From assembly GCA_016719615.1 (NCBI GenBank), contig JADJYQ010000006.1:310001-374000 (forward strand): a DNA stretch of 64,000 nucleotides, given 5' to 3'. The position numbers and the translations under genes are program-made. This DNA comes from Saprospiraceae bacterium. Its GTDB lineage: Bacteria; Bacteroidota; Bacteroidia; Chitinophagales; Saprospiraceae. Shown one piece after another: positions 53,505-62,817 of this stretch; position 1 is the first letter of the stretch, and each line of letters begins with the position of its first letter. Below the pieces are notes generated by a model. The model was given only the letters and a program-made list of their open reading frames with translations, had not been told where the DNA came from and made no database searches.

Positions 53505-53891
53505 ATGAATAAACCTGAATATCTTGAATCTGAACTTACGGGAAAAATAATTTCTTGTGCGATGGAGGTGCATCGTAATATGGGAAATGGCTTCCAGGAA
53601 AAAATTTACCAGCGTTGTCTTGAAATAGAATTAAACCAACGAGGATTTACATGTAAACGGGAAATTCAATTAAGGTTATATTATAAGGGCATTTTTGTTG
53701 GAATGCGTCGTTTTGATTTTTTGGTTGAAGACAGGATCATGGTGGAATTAAAAGCGGTAATAAAACTAGAAAATGCTCACCTTGCACAAGCTATTAATTA
53801 TCTCGAATCATCAAATTTAAAAATTGGATTACTTATAAATTTCGGAGCTAAAAGACTTGAGTTTAAAAGGGTCATGAAGCCAAATAAATAA
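53505..53891 (+). CDS. GxxExxY-family protein (PD-(D/E)XK-like)
   Basis: 128 aa from the ATG at 53505; a longer frame starting at TTG 53493 is possible. The signature G-F-Q-E-K-I-Y is at about residues 30-36 (MGNGFQEKIYQ), with D and E-x-K residues in FDFLVEDRIMVELKA that suggest a PD-(D/E)XK nuclease fold. The C-terminus AINYLESSNLKIGLLINFGAKRLEFKRV is standard. The family is small, uncharacterised and often present in many copies in a genome. Here the gene sits between inverted decamer arrays with otherwise non-coding DNA, which resembles a mobile or repeat-associated element. Confidence 0.85.
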   Translation: MNKPEYLESELTGKIISCAMEVHRNMGNGFQEKIYQRCLEIELNQRGFTCKREIQLRLYYKGIFVGMRRFDFLVEDRIMVELKAVIKLENAHLAQAINYLESSNLKIGLLINFGAKRLEFKRVMKPNK

Positions 53892-53994
53892 TTTAAAATT
53901 ATAATCTTTTCATTATTAATTCAGAACCATAGTTATTTTTGTTTCTGAAACTTCAACATCAATTCGTTCAGTTATTATTTATTCAACCATGGCC

Positions 53995-54120
53995 CATCAT
54001 AATCCATCATATCCCATCACAGGCAATCATAATCCATCATATCCCATCATAGGCAATCATAGTCATAATCCATCATAGTCCATCACAGTCCATCACAGTT
54101 AATCATAGTCCATCATAGTC
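53995..54120. repeat. Right decamer array, CATCATAGTC orientation
   Basis: About thirteen decamer units (CATCATAATC, CATCATATCC, CATCACAGGC, CATCATAGTC and variants), with one shortened unit near 54064-54070. It runs right up to the MFS transporter start codon at 54122, so it also forms that gene's leader or promoter region. Confidence 0.88.
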
Positions 54121-54121
54121 A

Positions 54122-55351
54122 ATGCATAGTTCATCATCGTCTAAAATTTTTAGCATACCGGTTCTTGTTGCCGCCTTAGGATATTTTGTAGATATCTACG
54201 ATCTACAGTTGTTTAATATCATTGGCAGAGAATCGCTTGAGAAAGGATTAAAATTGCCCGCAGATCAAATTGCCCGATACGATTATCTTCTTTTTCTTTG
54301 GCAAATGGGCGGAATGCTGCTGGGAGGAATTGTTTTTGGCATATTGGGTGACAAACTGGGGCGAAAGTCGGTATTGTTTTCTTCGATATTAATTTATTCG
54401 CTGGCCAATATTGCCAATGCATTTGTTACAGACATCCACCAATACCAGGCAGTGCGGTTGATCGCAGGGTTCGGACTCAGCGGAGAGTTGGGAGCTGCTA
54501 TCACATTGGTATCTGAGATCCTCGACAAAGAACGCAGGGGCTGGGGTACGATGATCATTGTTTCTGCAGGGGCTTTGGGAGCCGTTGCCGGAAACCTCAT
54601 TGCCAAACAAACTGAATGGCAAATGTCGTATATCATTGGAGGTGTTTTGGGTTTGTTGCTGCTTGCATTTAGAGTAGGCACATTTGAAAGTGGGATGTTT
54701 GATAAACTGAAAAGAGATACGGTGCAAAAGGGCAATTTTTTTATGCTGTTTAAAAACAGAGCGATTTTTTGGAAATACCTCGCTTGTATCTTAATCGGAT
54801 TACCGGTTTGGTTTGTCATCGGTATTCTCGTAAAATTTTCAGGAAAATATGCAGCGTTTCTGAATATTCAGGAACCCATCTCTGTGGGAGATTCCATCAT
54901 GTATGCTTATATCGGATTGTCGGTGGGTGATCTTTTGAGTGGCTGGTTAAGTCAGGTCTGGCGAAGCAGGCGCAAAGTAGTTTTTGCCTATTTGATCTTC
55001 ACATTTATATTGACGCTTGTTTATTTGTATTTAAAAGACATCAGCAGTTCTAGTTTTTATTTTCTCACCTTTGCACTGGGACTTGCAACAGGTTTCTGGG
55101 CCCTATTCGTCAGCATCGCTTCTGAGCAATTTGGCACCAATATTCGCGCAACAGCCACGACCACTGTACCCAATTTTGTGCGCGGTGCGGTGATTCCCAT
55201 TACCCTTTCTTTTAATTATTTGCTCGAATTGTATGGAATAGAAACAGCCACCTGGATCGTTGGCGGTACCTGTTTGCTGCTGAGTGGAATTTCAACCTGG
55301 TCCTTATCCGAAACCTTTGCAAAGGATTTGGATTATTATGAGACGAGTTAG
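54122..55351 (+). CDS. MFS transporter
   Basis: 409 aa with twelve hydrophobic helices. The MFS signature between helices 2 and 3 is GDKLGRKSVLFSS; the first helix contains ALGYFVDIYDLQLFN, whose D-x-x-D resembles the metabolite:H+ symporter group, and helix 4/5 contains GLSGELGAAITLVSE. The likely substrates are organic acids or similar, but none can be named. It starts immediately after a decamer array. An imperfect ACTAAC palindrome (55361-55376) follows its stop by nine bases. Confidence 0.9.
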   Translation: MHSSSSSKIFSIPVLVAALGYFVDIYDLQLFNIIGRESLEKGLKLPADQIARYDYLLFLWQMGGMLLGGIVFGILGDKLGRKSVLFSSILIYSLANIANAFVTDIHQYQAVRLIAGFGLSGELGAAITLVSEILDKERRGWGTMIIVSAGALGAVAGNLIAKQTEWQMSYIIGGVLGLLLLAFRVGTFESGMFDKLKRDTVQKGNFFMLFKNRAIFWKYLACILIGLPVWFVIGILVKFSGKYAAFLNIQEPISVGDSIMYAYIGLSVGDLLSGWLSQVWRSRRKVVFAYLIFTFILTLVYLYLKDISSSSFYFLTFALGLATGFWALFVSIASEQFGTNIRATATTTVPNFVRGAVIPITLSFNYLLELYGIETATWIVGGTCLLLSGISTWSLSETFAKDLDYYETS

Positions 55352-55360
55352 GAGGGCTAG

Positions 55361-55376
55361 ACTAACAATTGTTTGT
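55361..55376. repeat. Imperfect ACTAAC-N4-GTTAGT palindrome after the MFS gene
   Basis: ACTAAC-AATT-GTTTGT, one mismatch to the dispersed motif, nine bases after a stop codon. Confidence 0.4.
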
Positions 55377-55453
55377 TTGAGGCTAATGGTGAAAGAAGAA
55401 GGAGAATTTTGATTATGGATTATGAAGCAAGGAGGAAGGAATCTGGCTAATGT

Positions 55454-57208
55454 TTATTGTTTAATAATTTTACAGGTTTTGATGTATTTTTCTTCTTCTA
55501 CAAACTTAAATAAATATAGGCCACTTATTAAAAAACTAGTATTTACTATATTATTTCCTGTCTTTAAATGTTGGGAAAATACCTTTACACCTAATTCATT
55601 ATATATATATACTTTTAATTTATTTGGTATATAATTTGTTATTTTAATATTCAAATATTCATGAATTGGATTTGGGGTCACTTGTAATGAATTGAAAATG
55701 GATATACCAATATATTCGTTGTTGGCATCAACCGTTCCAATTGTAATTTCCTTACATAATTTATGAGAACCATGCTTATTTGTAACGGTTAAGCAAACAT
55801 TGAATTTGCCATTGCGTGAAAACTCATGTTTTGGATTTTGCTCTTGGCTTTCATTATTGAAACTTAAAGAGTCCCCGAATGTCCAACTCCAACTGGTAAT
55901 ATTAGGATAACTTAGATCAGTAAAGTTAAAGTTTAATCGATTTAAAGTATCTATCTCATATCTCCAATTTGCAATTGGTAATTTATTTATTCCAAGTGTA
56001 TCACAAGGACTGTCTTCCAATTCGTACATTCTATAATGAGGAAAATTGGGCATTGATTGCCAATATGAGGATGGAAGTAAAATATCATGCTGTACAAAAT
56101 TACATGCGTCACCTTTATTATCAGGATTGTGAATTACATGAAGAAAATTTGTTTGGCTACTAGTGTTTCCGTATATTTTATTGTCCGGTCCTAGCATCAA
56201 TTGGTAAAAAGAAGAATTAAACGTATAGGGCAACTTAAAAAAGTCATTAGTATCAATAACAGTATATGAGTTGGACACATTAGACGGTCCTAATTCGTAC
56301 TGATATAGAGTAAAATCCGCAGATAAATACAAATAATTACTATTTGGTGAAAAACATATACCTCGAGGGTAAAATCTTGTATCATTGACAGGGCGTACTA
56401 GTTCTTGATAATTTGAGAATAGTCCAGTACATCGGTCAAAATTAAATAAATGTACGCCATTTGATTCTGACATTATAGAATACCATTTACCATTAGGGGA
56501 AAATGCCGCTTGAGAAGTCCAGTATGAAAATGTCCATTTATAACCTATTTGTTGCAAAATTGGGCCCGTTATTCCAGTTGGAGTTAAAAGATATTTAAAA
56601 AAGTAATTGCTTAAAGTCTGATGCAAAATTATCCACCAATCACGACCATTTCCATGACGCACAGCTTGAATTGCACTTACAACTTTGGTTTTACCAATGA
56701 TGTTATTTTTTGTAATTATTCGAGTTCCATTCATTTCAGAATGTAATAAAGTTGTCATGTAGACAATACCGGGATTACCATCTTCATCATCCCCTACATG
56801 AAAGAAATAAAATGTATCTGGGGAGAAACCAGGCAATGCCAATGCAAGTGATCTAGTAGGATAAAAGCCATTAGATCCATTGCAATAATTATTGTACGTT
56901 TCTCCTGGATTCAAAGTATCTCCATTCGGTACAATTTTATGATTCGAATTATAAATCGCACAGCCATTTGTATATGCAACTAATTTTCCAGCAGAATCAC
57001 AAATGGAAGCATTTTCAACTAAGTCGCAATTAATTACAAAATAATTTAATTCTGGTTCATTGTGCAAAAAACTCATTATTGATCCTCCAAGATAATCAAT
57101 AGGTTTATTAGGTCGATGACCAAATAACCAGATTTGGTCATATTTATCCTGAGCCTGAAGACAAATAGAATAAATTATTAAAGCTACTAAAAAATTAATT
57201 TCTTTCAT
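55454..57208 (-). CDS. Secreted PKD-domain T9SS protein
   Basis: 584 aa. A signal peptide (INFLVALIIYSICLQAQ) is followed by about 400 residues with repeated strands, perhaps a propeller (e.g. WWIILHQTLSNYFFKYLL, FSPNGKWYSIMSESNG, FSPNSNYLYLSADFT). A PKD domain follows (FTDLSYPNITSWSWTFGDS ... HEFSRNGKFNVCLTVTN). The C-terminal ~80 residues are a type A T9SS sorting domain, with the PNP motif in LQVTPNPIHEY. A surface or secreted role is certain in outline; the activity is unknown. The hairpin ahead of it may weaken read-through from the upstream gene. Confidence 0.85.
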   Translation of the reverse strand: MKEINFLVALIIYSICLQAQDKYDQIWLFGHRPNKPIDYLGGSIMSFLHNEPELNYFVINCDLVENASICDSAGKLVAYTNGCAIYNSNHKIVPNGDTLNPGETYNNYCNGSNGFYPTRSLALALPGFSPDTFYFFHVGDDEDGNPGIVYMTTLLHSEMNGTRIITKNNIIGKTKVVSAIQAVRHGNGRDWWIILHQTLSNYFFKYLLTPTGITGPILQQIGYKWTFSYWTSQAAFSPNGKWYSIMSESNGVHLFNFDRCTGLFSNYQELVRPVNDTRFYPRGICFSPNSNYLYLSADFTLYQYELGPSNVSNSYTVIDTNDFFKLPYTFNSSFYQLMLGPDNKIYGNTSSQTNFLHVIHNPDNKGDACNFVQHDILLPSSYWQSMPNFPHYRMYELEDSPCDTLGINKLPIANWRYEIDTLNRLNFNFTDLSYPNITSWSWTFGDSLSFNNESQEQNPKHEFSRNGKFNVCLTVTNKHGSHKLCKEITIGTVDANNEYIGISIFNSLQVTPNPIHEYLNIKITNYIPNKLKVYIYNELGVKVFSQHLKTGNNIVNTSFLISGLYLFKFVEEEKYIKTCKIIKQ

Positions 57209-57218
57209 GACATTAGAA

Positions 57219-57249
57219 TACCGAGCCCAGATTAAATCTGGGCTCGGTA
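57219..57249. terminator. Long hairpin between two T9SS genes
   Basis: A 14-15 bp perfect stem, TACCGAGCCCAGATT / AATCTGGGCTCGGTA, with a very short loop, 8 bases after one stop and 10 bases before the next start. The T tract after it on the minus strand is weak, so it could be a poor terminator or an RNA-processing or translation-control element. Confidence 0.55.
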
Positions 57250-57257
57250 AGTTTATT

Positions 57258-60173
57258 TTATTTAATAAGTTGCTTATTTACTAGGCCTCCGTTACTTAGC
57301 ATAACGCGAATATAATATACTCCAGGTAAATACTCCTCCATTTTTAGGCGTGTTGATAGAACATTGCCTAAATCTAAAGTATTTATCACAGTTCCTTGCA
57401 AATTTAATATTTGAATTTGTTTCATTCCTTTATCTGAACGAATTTCAAGTTGATTTGTGCCAACCGGAATTGGATAAATTTCAACCATCTTTGTTAAATC
57501 AATAAATTTGGTATGACTAAGCTCTAAACCTTCACCATTTAATTCACTTTTCTTAGTACCAATTAAACTCTCTTCTTCCTCTTCGTCAAATGGAAACCAC
57601 ACCCTAGCAAATAGCACAGCTATACCACCATCACCATAATCCTTATATGCAATTGTTTGTGCTGAATCATAGTCTTCCGAGTCAACCACATTTAAAATGA
57701 CTTTCATTGCAAATTCATTCATAAATTTAGAATACGTTTCCCAAACTGAATCGGTAGAAATGGCGCTGTTAATCGTCATTAAGGAATCATATACATCTGA
57801 GCGATAATCATAAATCAAATCAATTAAACTATCTTCGATTATTTTCAAACTAGATACAATAAGTAAAAAAGAATCTAAAACTGCATTATAGTTTGAATCC
57901 GCTTCAACTGAATCTTGCCAAAAATAATTTTCATTTAACGTGTCAATGGAGTATAAATATATTTCTCTTCTTTCTCTTAGGCCATCCAGAGTATCTTTAA
58001 TTCCGGTCGGAATTTCAAGCTTAACCCTAATTTCATTTAATACTTGGCTCAATCTACCTTCTGTGGAACTCCTTTTACCAATGAAATAATCCTCTGCTAG
58101 AGTATCACACTGAAGTTTAATAGTATCTGTCCAAATATTATATAATTGTTCGAAATCTGCATTATATCTATATAGGCCCGCAACAGGACCACCAGAATAA
58201 TTGCCCTGAAAGATTGCTGTATCGTGATCTGAAAATCCAAATATCCCTACACATGTATCAGCAAACGAATCTTCAATACAATTATTTGGAGTATTACCAG
58301 AGAAATAAAACCAACCCGAACCTGGCTGTATACCTGTTGTTGGAAGCTTAGTGCAGTGATCAGTTTCAATATCAAACCTAGATTTAGTAGGATCACCATA
58401 ATTTTCCCCTGCATATGTGTTTGCTGAGAGGGGGCAATCCCAAACATTCCCTCGACGGTCCTGCGGCCCTATAAGTCCTGGATCATTATTGGAATAATTT
58501 ACAATCTTTAAACCACTCGAATTATCAAAAGTACTTGTAGCCAAAATAGTTTTATCGCATCCCCCTTTAAATAAAAAACTCTCAACAACTCTATCAAAAA
58601 TATTCCCGCAATAAAAAACTTTAGGAAATGTTTGGGCCCAAAAACCAAGATTCATTGTCTTGGTGTTATTAGATTTAAATAAACTATTAATGACTCTATG
58701 ATTCCCACCTAATTTATCATGTGCTGTAATCGCATTTCTCATACTAAGTCGAGATGAATTATCAAAATCGAATGTATCGGTATCAATTTGGATAAAATTA
58801 GAAGTAAAACAATTAAACTTATAACCACAAACCATATCGGCGGTTGATATAATATAGGTTTTGTTTGCATTAAACCTTATGCTTTCACTTCCATAGGATA
58901 AACCGCTTTCTACAATCCAAGCACTAAATGCATTCGTATTGGAGCCACCAATATTAAATTTATTTCTATAAATTTCCGTCAACAATCCTGCGCCTCCTGA
59001 TGGCCGTTGCAACCAAATTCCATAATTCTCTAAAGTGTTAAAATCAGATTTCGAGGTTTGAAAATACCCTGAATTCATGTTAAAGGTATTATCCTTTATT
59101 ATTGATTTTTCTGCATTTATTGCATACTCGATGAAGATTCCATGAGTACAATGATTAAACGAAGATTTTTGAATATCAATAGGTGATGCATAAGAATGAA
59201 TACCAGCAAAATATACATCATTAAAAATTCCTTTTACACATTTTATAGTTGATTCTTCAGCATAAATTCCTGCTCCTAGAAAATCTATGGTAGATCCATA
59301 TATGTTCTCAAAATTACAGCCATTAACTGTAACATGCGATTTTTGAGCAACTATACCATAAACCAAATATTTAAAAGTATTTATGTCATTTTGGCGTCCG
59401 ATATTTATGGAACAATCATTTAAGAGAAATCCGGCATAAGGTGTTTCTGCATCATAATGATCTTCAACATCAGAATTATAAAATGGTCTCATTTCATTAG
59501 AAAGGTCGCCCCTAAATATGTTCTTACCACAGACGCCTAACCTAATAGTATTTTCAGAGTTAGTTATGCATACATAATTTAAGCTAAATATATTATCCCA
59601 TAAGGACATATTAACTTTTGAGTTTACTTTAATCGCAAATTCAGCGTCCTCAATTTTGCATTTTATAAAATTAAACACATATGCATAATTACACTCTATA
59701 CCTCTCCACATCTTATCGCAAGAAAAGAATTTGCAATTGACAAAATAATAAAATCCAATATCTGGTCCATTATTTGGGTCTATTTCTGCGAATTTTATTT
59801 TTGCACCATTACCCATTTGGAAAATAAGACTATTACCCCTAAATTTATGGTCTATTACAAGTGTTCCATGTATCAAAAAAGTGATGCCAGTTGGAGGTAC
59901 AATTATGCCATTTCCATCAGGAGAATAATAATCAGTTATATATGAAATAGAAAATTCGTCTTCCCCAATAACTTTAACTCCATCAGGATCGGTACTTCCA
60001 TAGATATCACAAAGCCTTGTTCCTGTAAAGGAGTGCTTATTTTCTTTGCCAAAAAAACTTCTACCATCTTTCCAAATAAAAGGAGAATTTATTTCTGGAA
60101 AAGCAAAACCAATTTGATTTATTAATATCAAAGTTGGAATTAGTATACGATTAACACAATTATTGATTTTCAT
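57258..60173 (-). CDS. Large parallel beta-helix T9SS protein
   Basis: 971 aa. After a signal peptide (RILIPTLILINQIGFAF), the long central part (about residues 80-620) shows the asparagine- and hydrophobic-rich turns of right-handed beta-helix repeats, e.g. YFVNCKFFSCDKMWRGIECNYAYVFNFIKCKIEDAEFAI, and includes strings of GN/NxF turns. A Ser/Asp-rich, partly helical segment follows, and a type A T9SS sorting domain ends it, VEIYPIPVGTNQLEI ... PGVYYIRVMLSNGG. Beta-helix proteins are often polysaccharide lyases or adhesins, but no catalytic motif is evident. It was probably expressed together with the downstream T9SS gene. Confidence 0.85.
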   Translation of the reverse strand: MKINNCVNRILIPTLILINQIGFAFPEINSPFIWKDGRSFFGKENKHSFTGTRLCDIYGSTDPDGVKVIGEDEFSISYITDYYSPDGNGIIVPPTGITFLIHGTLVIDHKFRGNSLIFQMGNGAKIKFAEIDPNNGPDIGFYYFVNCKFFSCDKMWRGIECNYAYVFNFIKCKIEDAEFAIKVNSKVNMSLWDNIFSLNYVCITNSENTIRLGVCGKNIFRGDLSNEMRPFYNSDVEDHYDAETPYAGFLLNDCSINIGRQNDINTFKYLVYGIVAQKSHVTVNGCNFENIYGSTIDFLGAGIYAEESTIKCVKGIFNDVYFAGIHSYASPIDIQKSSFNHCTHGIFIEYAINAEKSIIKDNTFNMNSGYFQTSKSDFNTLENYGIWLQRPSGGAGLLTEIYRNKFNIGGSNTNAFSAWIVESGLSYGSESIRFNANKTYIISTADMVCGYKFNCFTSNFIQIDTDTFDFDNSSRLSMRNAITAHDKLGGNHRVINSLFKSNNTKTMNLGFWAQTFPKVFYCGNIFDRVVESFLFKGGCDKTILATSTFDNSSGLKIVNYSNNDPGLIGPQDRRGNVWDCPLSANTYAGENYGDPTKSRFDIETDHCTKLPTTGIQPGSGWFYFSGNTPNNCIEDSFADTCVGIFGFSDHDTAIFQGNYSGGPVAGLYRYNADFEQLYNIWTDTIKLQCDTLAEDYFIGKRSSTEGRLSQVLNEIRVKLEIPTGIKDTLDGLRERREIYLYSIDTLNENYFWQDSVEADSNYNAVLDSFLLIVSSLKIIEDSLIDLIYDYRSDVYDSLMTINSAISTDSVWETYSKFMNEFAMKVILNVVDSEDYDSAQTIAYKDYGDGGIAVLFARVWFPFDEEEEESLIGTKKSELNGEGLELSHTKFIDLTKMVEIYPIPVGTNQLEIRSDKGMKQIQILNLQGTVINTLDLGNVLSTRLKMEEYLPGVYYIRVMLSNGGLVNKQLIK

Positions 60174-60865
60174 AATTTGTAATTTAAAATTTTAATAATA
60201 AAGACAAAAATGAGCATCCTGAGTACATTCAATTAATATGAATATATATTAGATAAAAGGTAAATGAGGATGCTTAGAAAGCTGATTCAATTGTTTTTGG
60301 ATCGCACTGTATTTCTTTGGAAGAGTTCTAGCGTTATGTAAACGGTTATGGAGTTCTTGAAAGAATTAATCGGTGTGTGTCAAATGAATCAGCTTTTAAT
60401 AGCCGGGTGGAGTAAGATCTTGTTTTAGCATTTTTTTAGATTTAAGTTAAAGAAATAATTAAATAGTCGTTTCAATGGAGTTTTATATTTCCTCAGCTTG
60501 TTTAATTATTGTAAAACAAATGTAAAACTTTATAATAGGGCTACAATACTAATATTATTCATTACTTCAGCCAAATAATTTATGTTAAATTTTTTGCTTC
60601 AAGCTAAAATTCAGGGTTTACCCTGATGAAATTCTCAGGGTAAACCCTGAGAAAAATGATATTGTTAAAAATATCGCTACTGAAAATAGCATTGATCTGA
60701 ACAATTGTTACAGATTATGAATTAAAACAAACCGATAAACACAAACTAAAAAGAAAGGCAAGTTTATTCCTTCATTTCCAATCGTATAATTTCAAATTAG
60801 TATAACTATTCTCCAAACTTGGTAGAGCAAACAACCAACAACTAACATCCAGAAACTAAACTCCC
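60174..60865. other. Intergenic region with a TCAGGG palindrome pair
   Basis: 692 bases with no convincing open frame. The only recognisable structure is the pair of palindromes at 60611-60653. It presumably contains the promoter of the beta-helix gene, but no TAnnTTTG match was found near that start. Confidence 0.5.
60611..60653. repeat. Pair of TCAGGGTWWACCCTGA palindromes, locus 2
   Basis: TCAGGGTTTACCCTGA at 60611-60626 and TCAGGGTAAACCCTGA at 60635-60650, the latter extended to TTCTCAGGGT-AA-ACCCTGAGAA at 60632-60653. The central base pairs appear in the reverse order to those of locus 1 and the spacing differs, so it is not a simple duplicate. Confidence 0.8.
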
Positions 60866-61450
60866 TCACTCCCAGGCCCATTTCTTCTTAATCTCCTGCA
60901 AATAAATTTCTTTTTTCGGTGCGCGGTATTTTTTTGCAAATTCCGTATGATAGAAATGTTTGGTAAGGAAATTTACCTGAAGGCGATCCCAGCTCTCTTC
61001 ATCTTTTACGACTTTGTAAGCAAGGAATTCTTTGTAAAGCGTTTGACTAATTGGATATACGTCGCTGCGTCCCAGATAATCGAGGTCGGCATCGCAAATG
61101 ATTTGTTCGAGTATGTTTTTCGGACTTTGAGGAATGTTGGTTGCCATAATCATCTTTGAAATTCTTTCAATATCCTTTTTAGAATATCCCATTGCAGGGA
61201 GAATTTCTTCCGCATATACGACACTGGCTTCTTCATGGCCATTGTATGTCCAAATGATTCCGACATCGTGTATAAGCGATGCCGTACGCAACAAATATGC
61301 ATCTTTGGCAGGAATGTTCAATCGTTTGATGTATAAATTACAAACGTTTAAAACATCCAGCGTATGGTGCAGACCATGGTATGTCAATTGTTTGGGAAGC
61401 TCCTGTTTAAGTTTGGAAGTAATGAAGCTTTTTAGTTTCCGAATATTCAT
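60866..61450 (-). CDS. HD-domain phosphohydrolase
   Basis: 194 aa. The HD metal site is visible: H and H in YHGLHHTLDVL, HD in ASLIHDVGI and a late Asp in CDADLDYLG. The helical context (YIKRLNIPAKDAYLLRTASL) fits small HD hydrolases that may cut nucleotides or cyclic nucleotides. It lies downstream of a cyclase and an oxygenase gene on the same strand, so a role in turning over a cyclic nucleotide made by the cyclase is attractive but unproven. Confidence 0.85.
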   Translation of the reverse strand: MNIRKLKSFITSKLKQELPKQLTYHGLHHTLDVLNVCNLYIKRLNIPAKDAYLLRTASLIHDVGIIWTYNGHEEASVVYAEEILPAMGYSKKDIERISKMIMATNIPQSPKNILEQIICDADLDYLGRSDVYPISQTLYKEFLAYKVVKDEESWDRLQVNFLTKHFYHTEFAKKYRAPKKEIYLQEIKKKWAWE

Positions 61451-61493
61451 CTCTTAATCATTCCTGTGCTCAAATATAGTTTCAGTTTCATAC

Positions 61494-62804
61494 TTATTTA
61501 CCCATGACAGCCTGGTCCTCTACATCGAGATTAAAGCCACCGAGATCCCATTCTTCATACAACAAATTGTTTTCAAAGAAAAATGGTTTTTGAGGATTTA
61601 GCGAGTTGCTGGCTTCAAAATTCTGAAGATCGCGTTTGCTCAATTCGTTGAGAATAATTTTCGACACCGTTTCCAATAAATTTGTCTTTGGATACCGGCT
61701 GTATTGCTGATCGAGTCCAAATCGTTTACATACAGCATAATTGATGATGCGACTCAGCCAACCATTGCGTATGGTGTTGTTTTCGCGATGAAATAATGTT
61801 TGCCAGATTTTCAAAGAGGTTAAAAAATGTGCAATCATGTCAAACATGTGATCACCGAAAGTGGGTTTATGCAATCCCAATGATTTCCATGCGCGTTTAT
61901 CGTTGATAAAATAATTGGTGATGTCTTCCAACATTTCAATGGATAAAGTTTTATTCACCATTTGTCCGAGCGATTCCAATAAAGCACGCGTAAGTACGGG
62001 TCCATCTTTATTGACTGCGTTACTTTGTCTGTGAAGTATCGTTTTGTATTGATCCCATGCATCTTTGTAATCGGGCACATAAAGTTCTTTGCAAATACCC
62101 ATGGTTTGTCCGATATGTTGCCAGGTATGCAATACGGCTTCACGTTCGTCCGGATAGAGGTGAATACCCATTTCATCGAGCCCCTGAATCATTGACAAAC
62201 TAAACAAATGATTCGTCAATGCCAGATCCTCCTGATTGATGGGCACGCCCAGATATTCCATATTCCATTTCCGCTCAGGTCGGGGATCGTTCATTAAAGC
62301 CATTCTCATCCCTGCATGCATCAATCGCACGCGTTGTATGGATTCTAATCCGGGATTGCCGGGTTTGTGCCAATTGACATTGTTGACTGCGAAAACATAT
62401 TGCGCAGTTTCCATAACTCTGCGTGCCGCAAAATCTACTAGCAGTTTTGTACTTTCAAGTACATGCCCCGGTTTCGGACACATATAACCCGTTGGAAGTG
62501 CTTTGAAAAATAAAAGTCCGCAATAGCAGAATCCATAATTATTAAAAATCTTTGCCGATAGATCAAATTTCTCCTGATCTTCTTTACAGATTTCTACATT
62601 TTCAGTAATTTGAAAATAATCACTCACTTCTTTCGGAAAATCTTTCAGATCCAATTTATGATTTCTGCTGATGATTCTTAGCTCATCGATGATTTCTTTG
62701 CTGTTTTTATTTTCCCAAAGTGCTTTTGCTGCGCAGTCGGCCACAGAATCGCCTTTAAAACGCATCGTATCGAGAAACTCATTGGTCCATTTGGATTTTG
62801 TCAT
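61494..62804 (-). CDS. MpaB/DUF2236-type oxygenase
   Basis: 436 aa, matching the DUF2236 (ER-bound oxygenase MpaB / rubber-oxygenase Lcp) family. The family string SIQRVRLMHAGMRMAL carries the conserved Arg and His expected near the heme. Other blocks are TGYMCPKPGHVLESTKLLVDFAARRV and MIQGLDEMGIHLYPDEREAVLHTWQHIGQTMGI. Members use heme iron to cleave C-C bonds of polyisoprenoids or fatty chains; the substrate here is unknown. It lies 13 bases from the restored cyclase stop and 43 bases from the HD gene, so the three genes are likely one operon. Confidence 0.85.
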   Translation of the reverse strand: MTKSKWTNEFLDTMRFKGDSVADCAAKALWENKNSKEIIDELRIISRNHKLDLKDFPKEVSDYFQITENVEICKEDQEKFDLSAKIFNNYGFCYCGLLFFKALPTGYMCPKPGHVLESTKLLVDFAARRVMETAQYVFAVNNVNWHKPGNPGLESIQRVRLMHAGMRMALMNDPRPERKWNMEYLGVPINQEDLALTNHLFSLSMIQGLDEMGIHLYPDEREAVLHTWQHIGQTMGICKELYVPDYKDAWDQYKTILHRQSNAVNKDGPVLTRALLESLGQMVNKTLSIEMLEDITNYFINDKRAWKSLGLHKPTFGDHMFDMIAHFLTSLKIWQTLFHRENNTIRNGWLSRIINYAVCKRFGLDQQYSRYPKTNLLETVSKIILNELSKRDLQNFEASNSLNPQKPFFFENNLLYEEWDLGGFNLDVEDQAVMGK

Positions 62805-62817
62805 CTTTTATTTGATT

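Noticed and set aside
53241..54120. CRISPR array from the decamer repeats
   Set aside because: The repeat unit is only 10 bases with no spacers of constant length and no cas genes nearby, so it is a tandem array, not a CRISPR.
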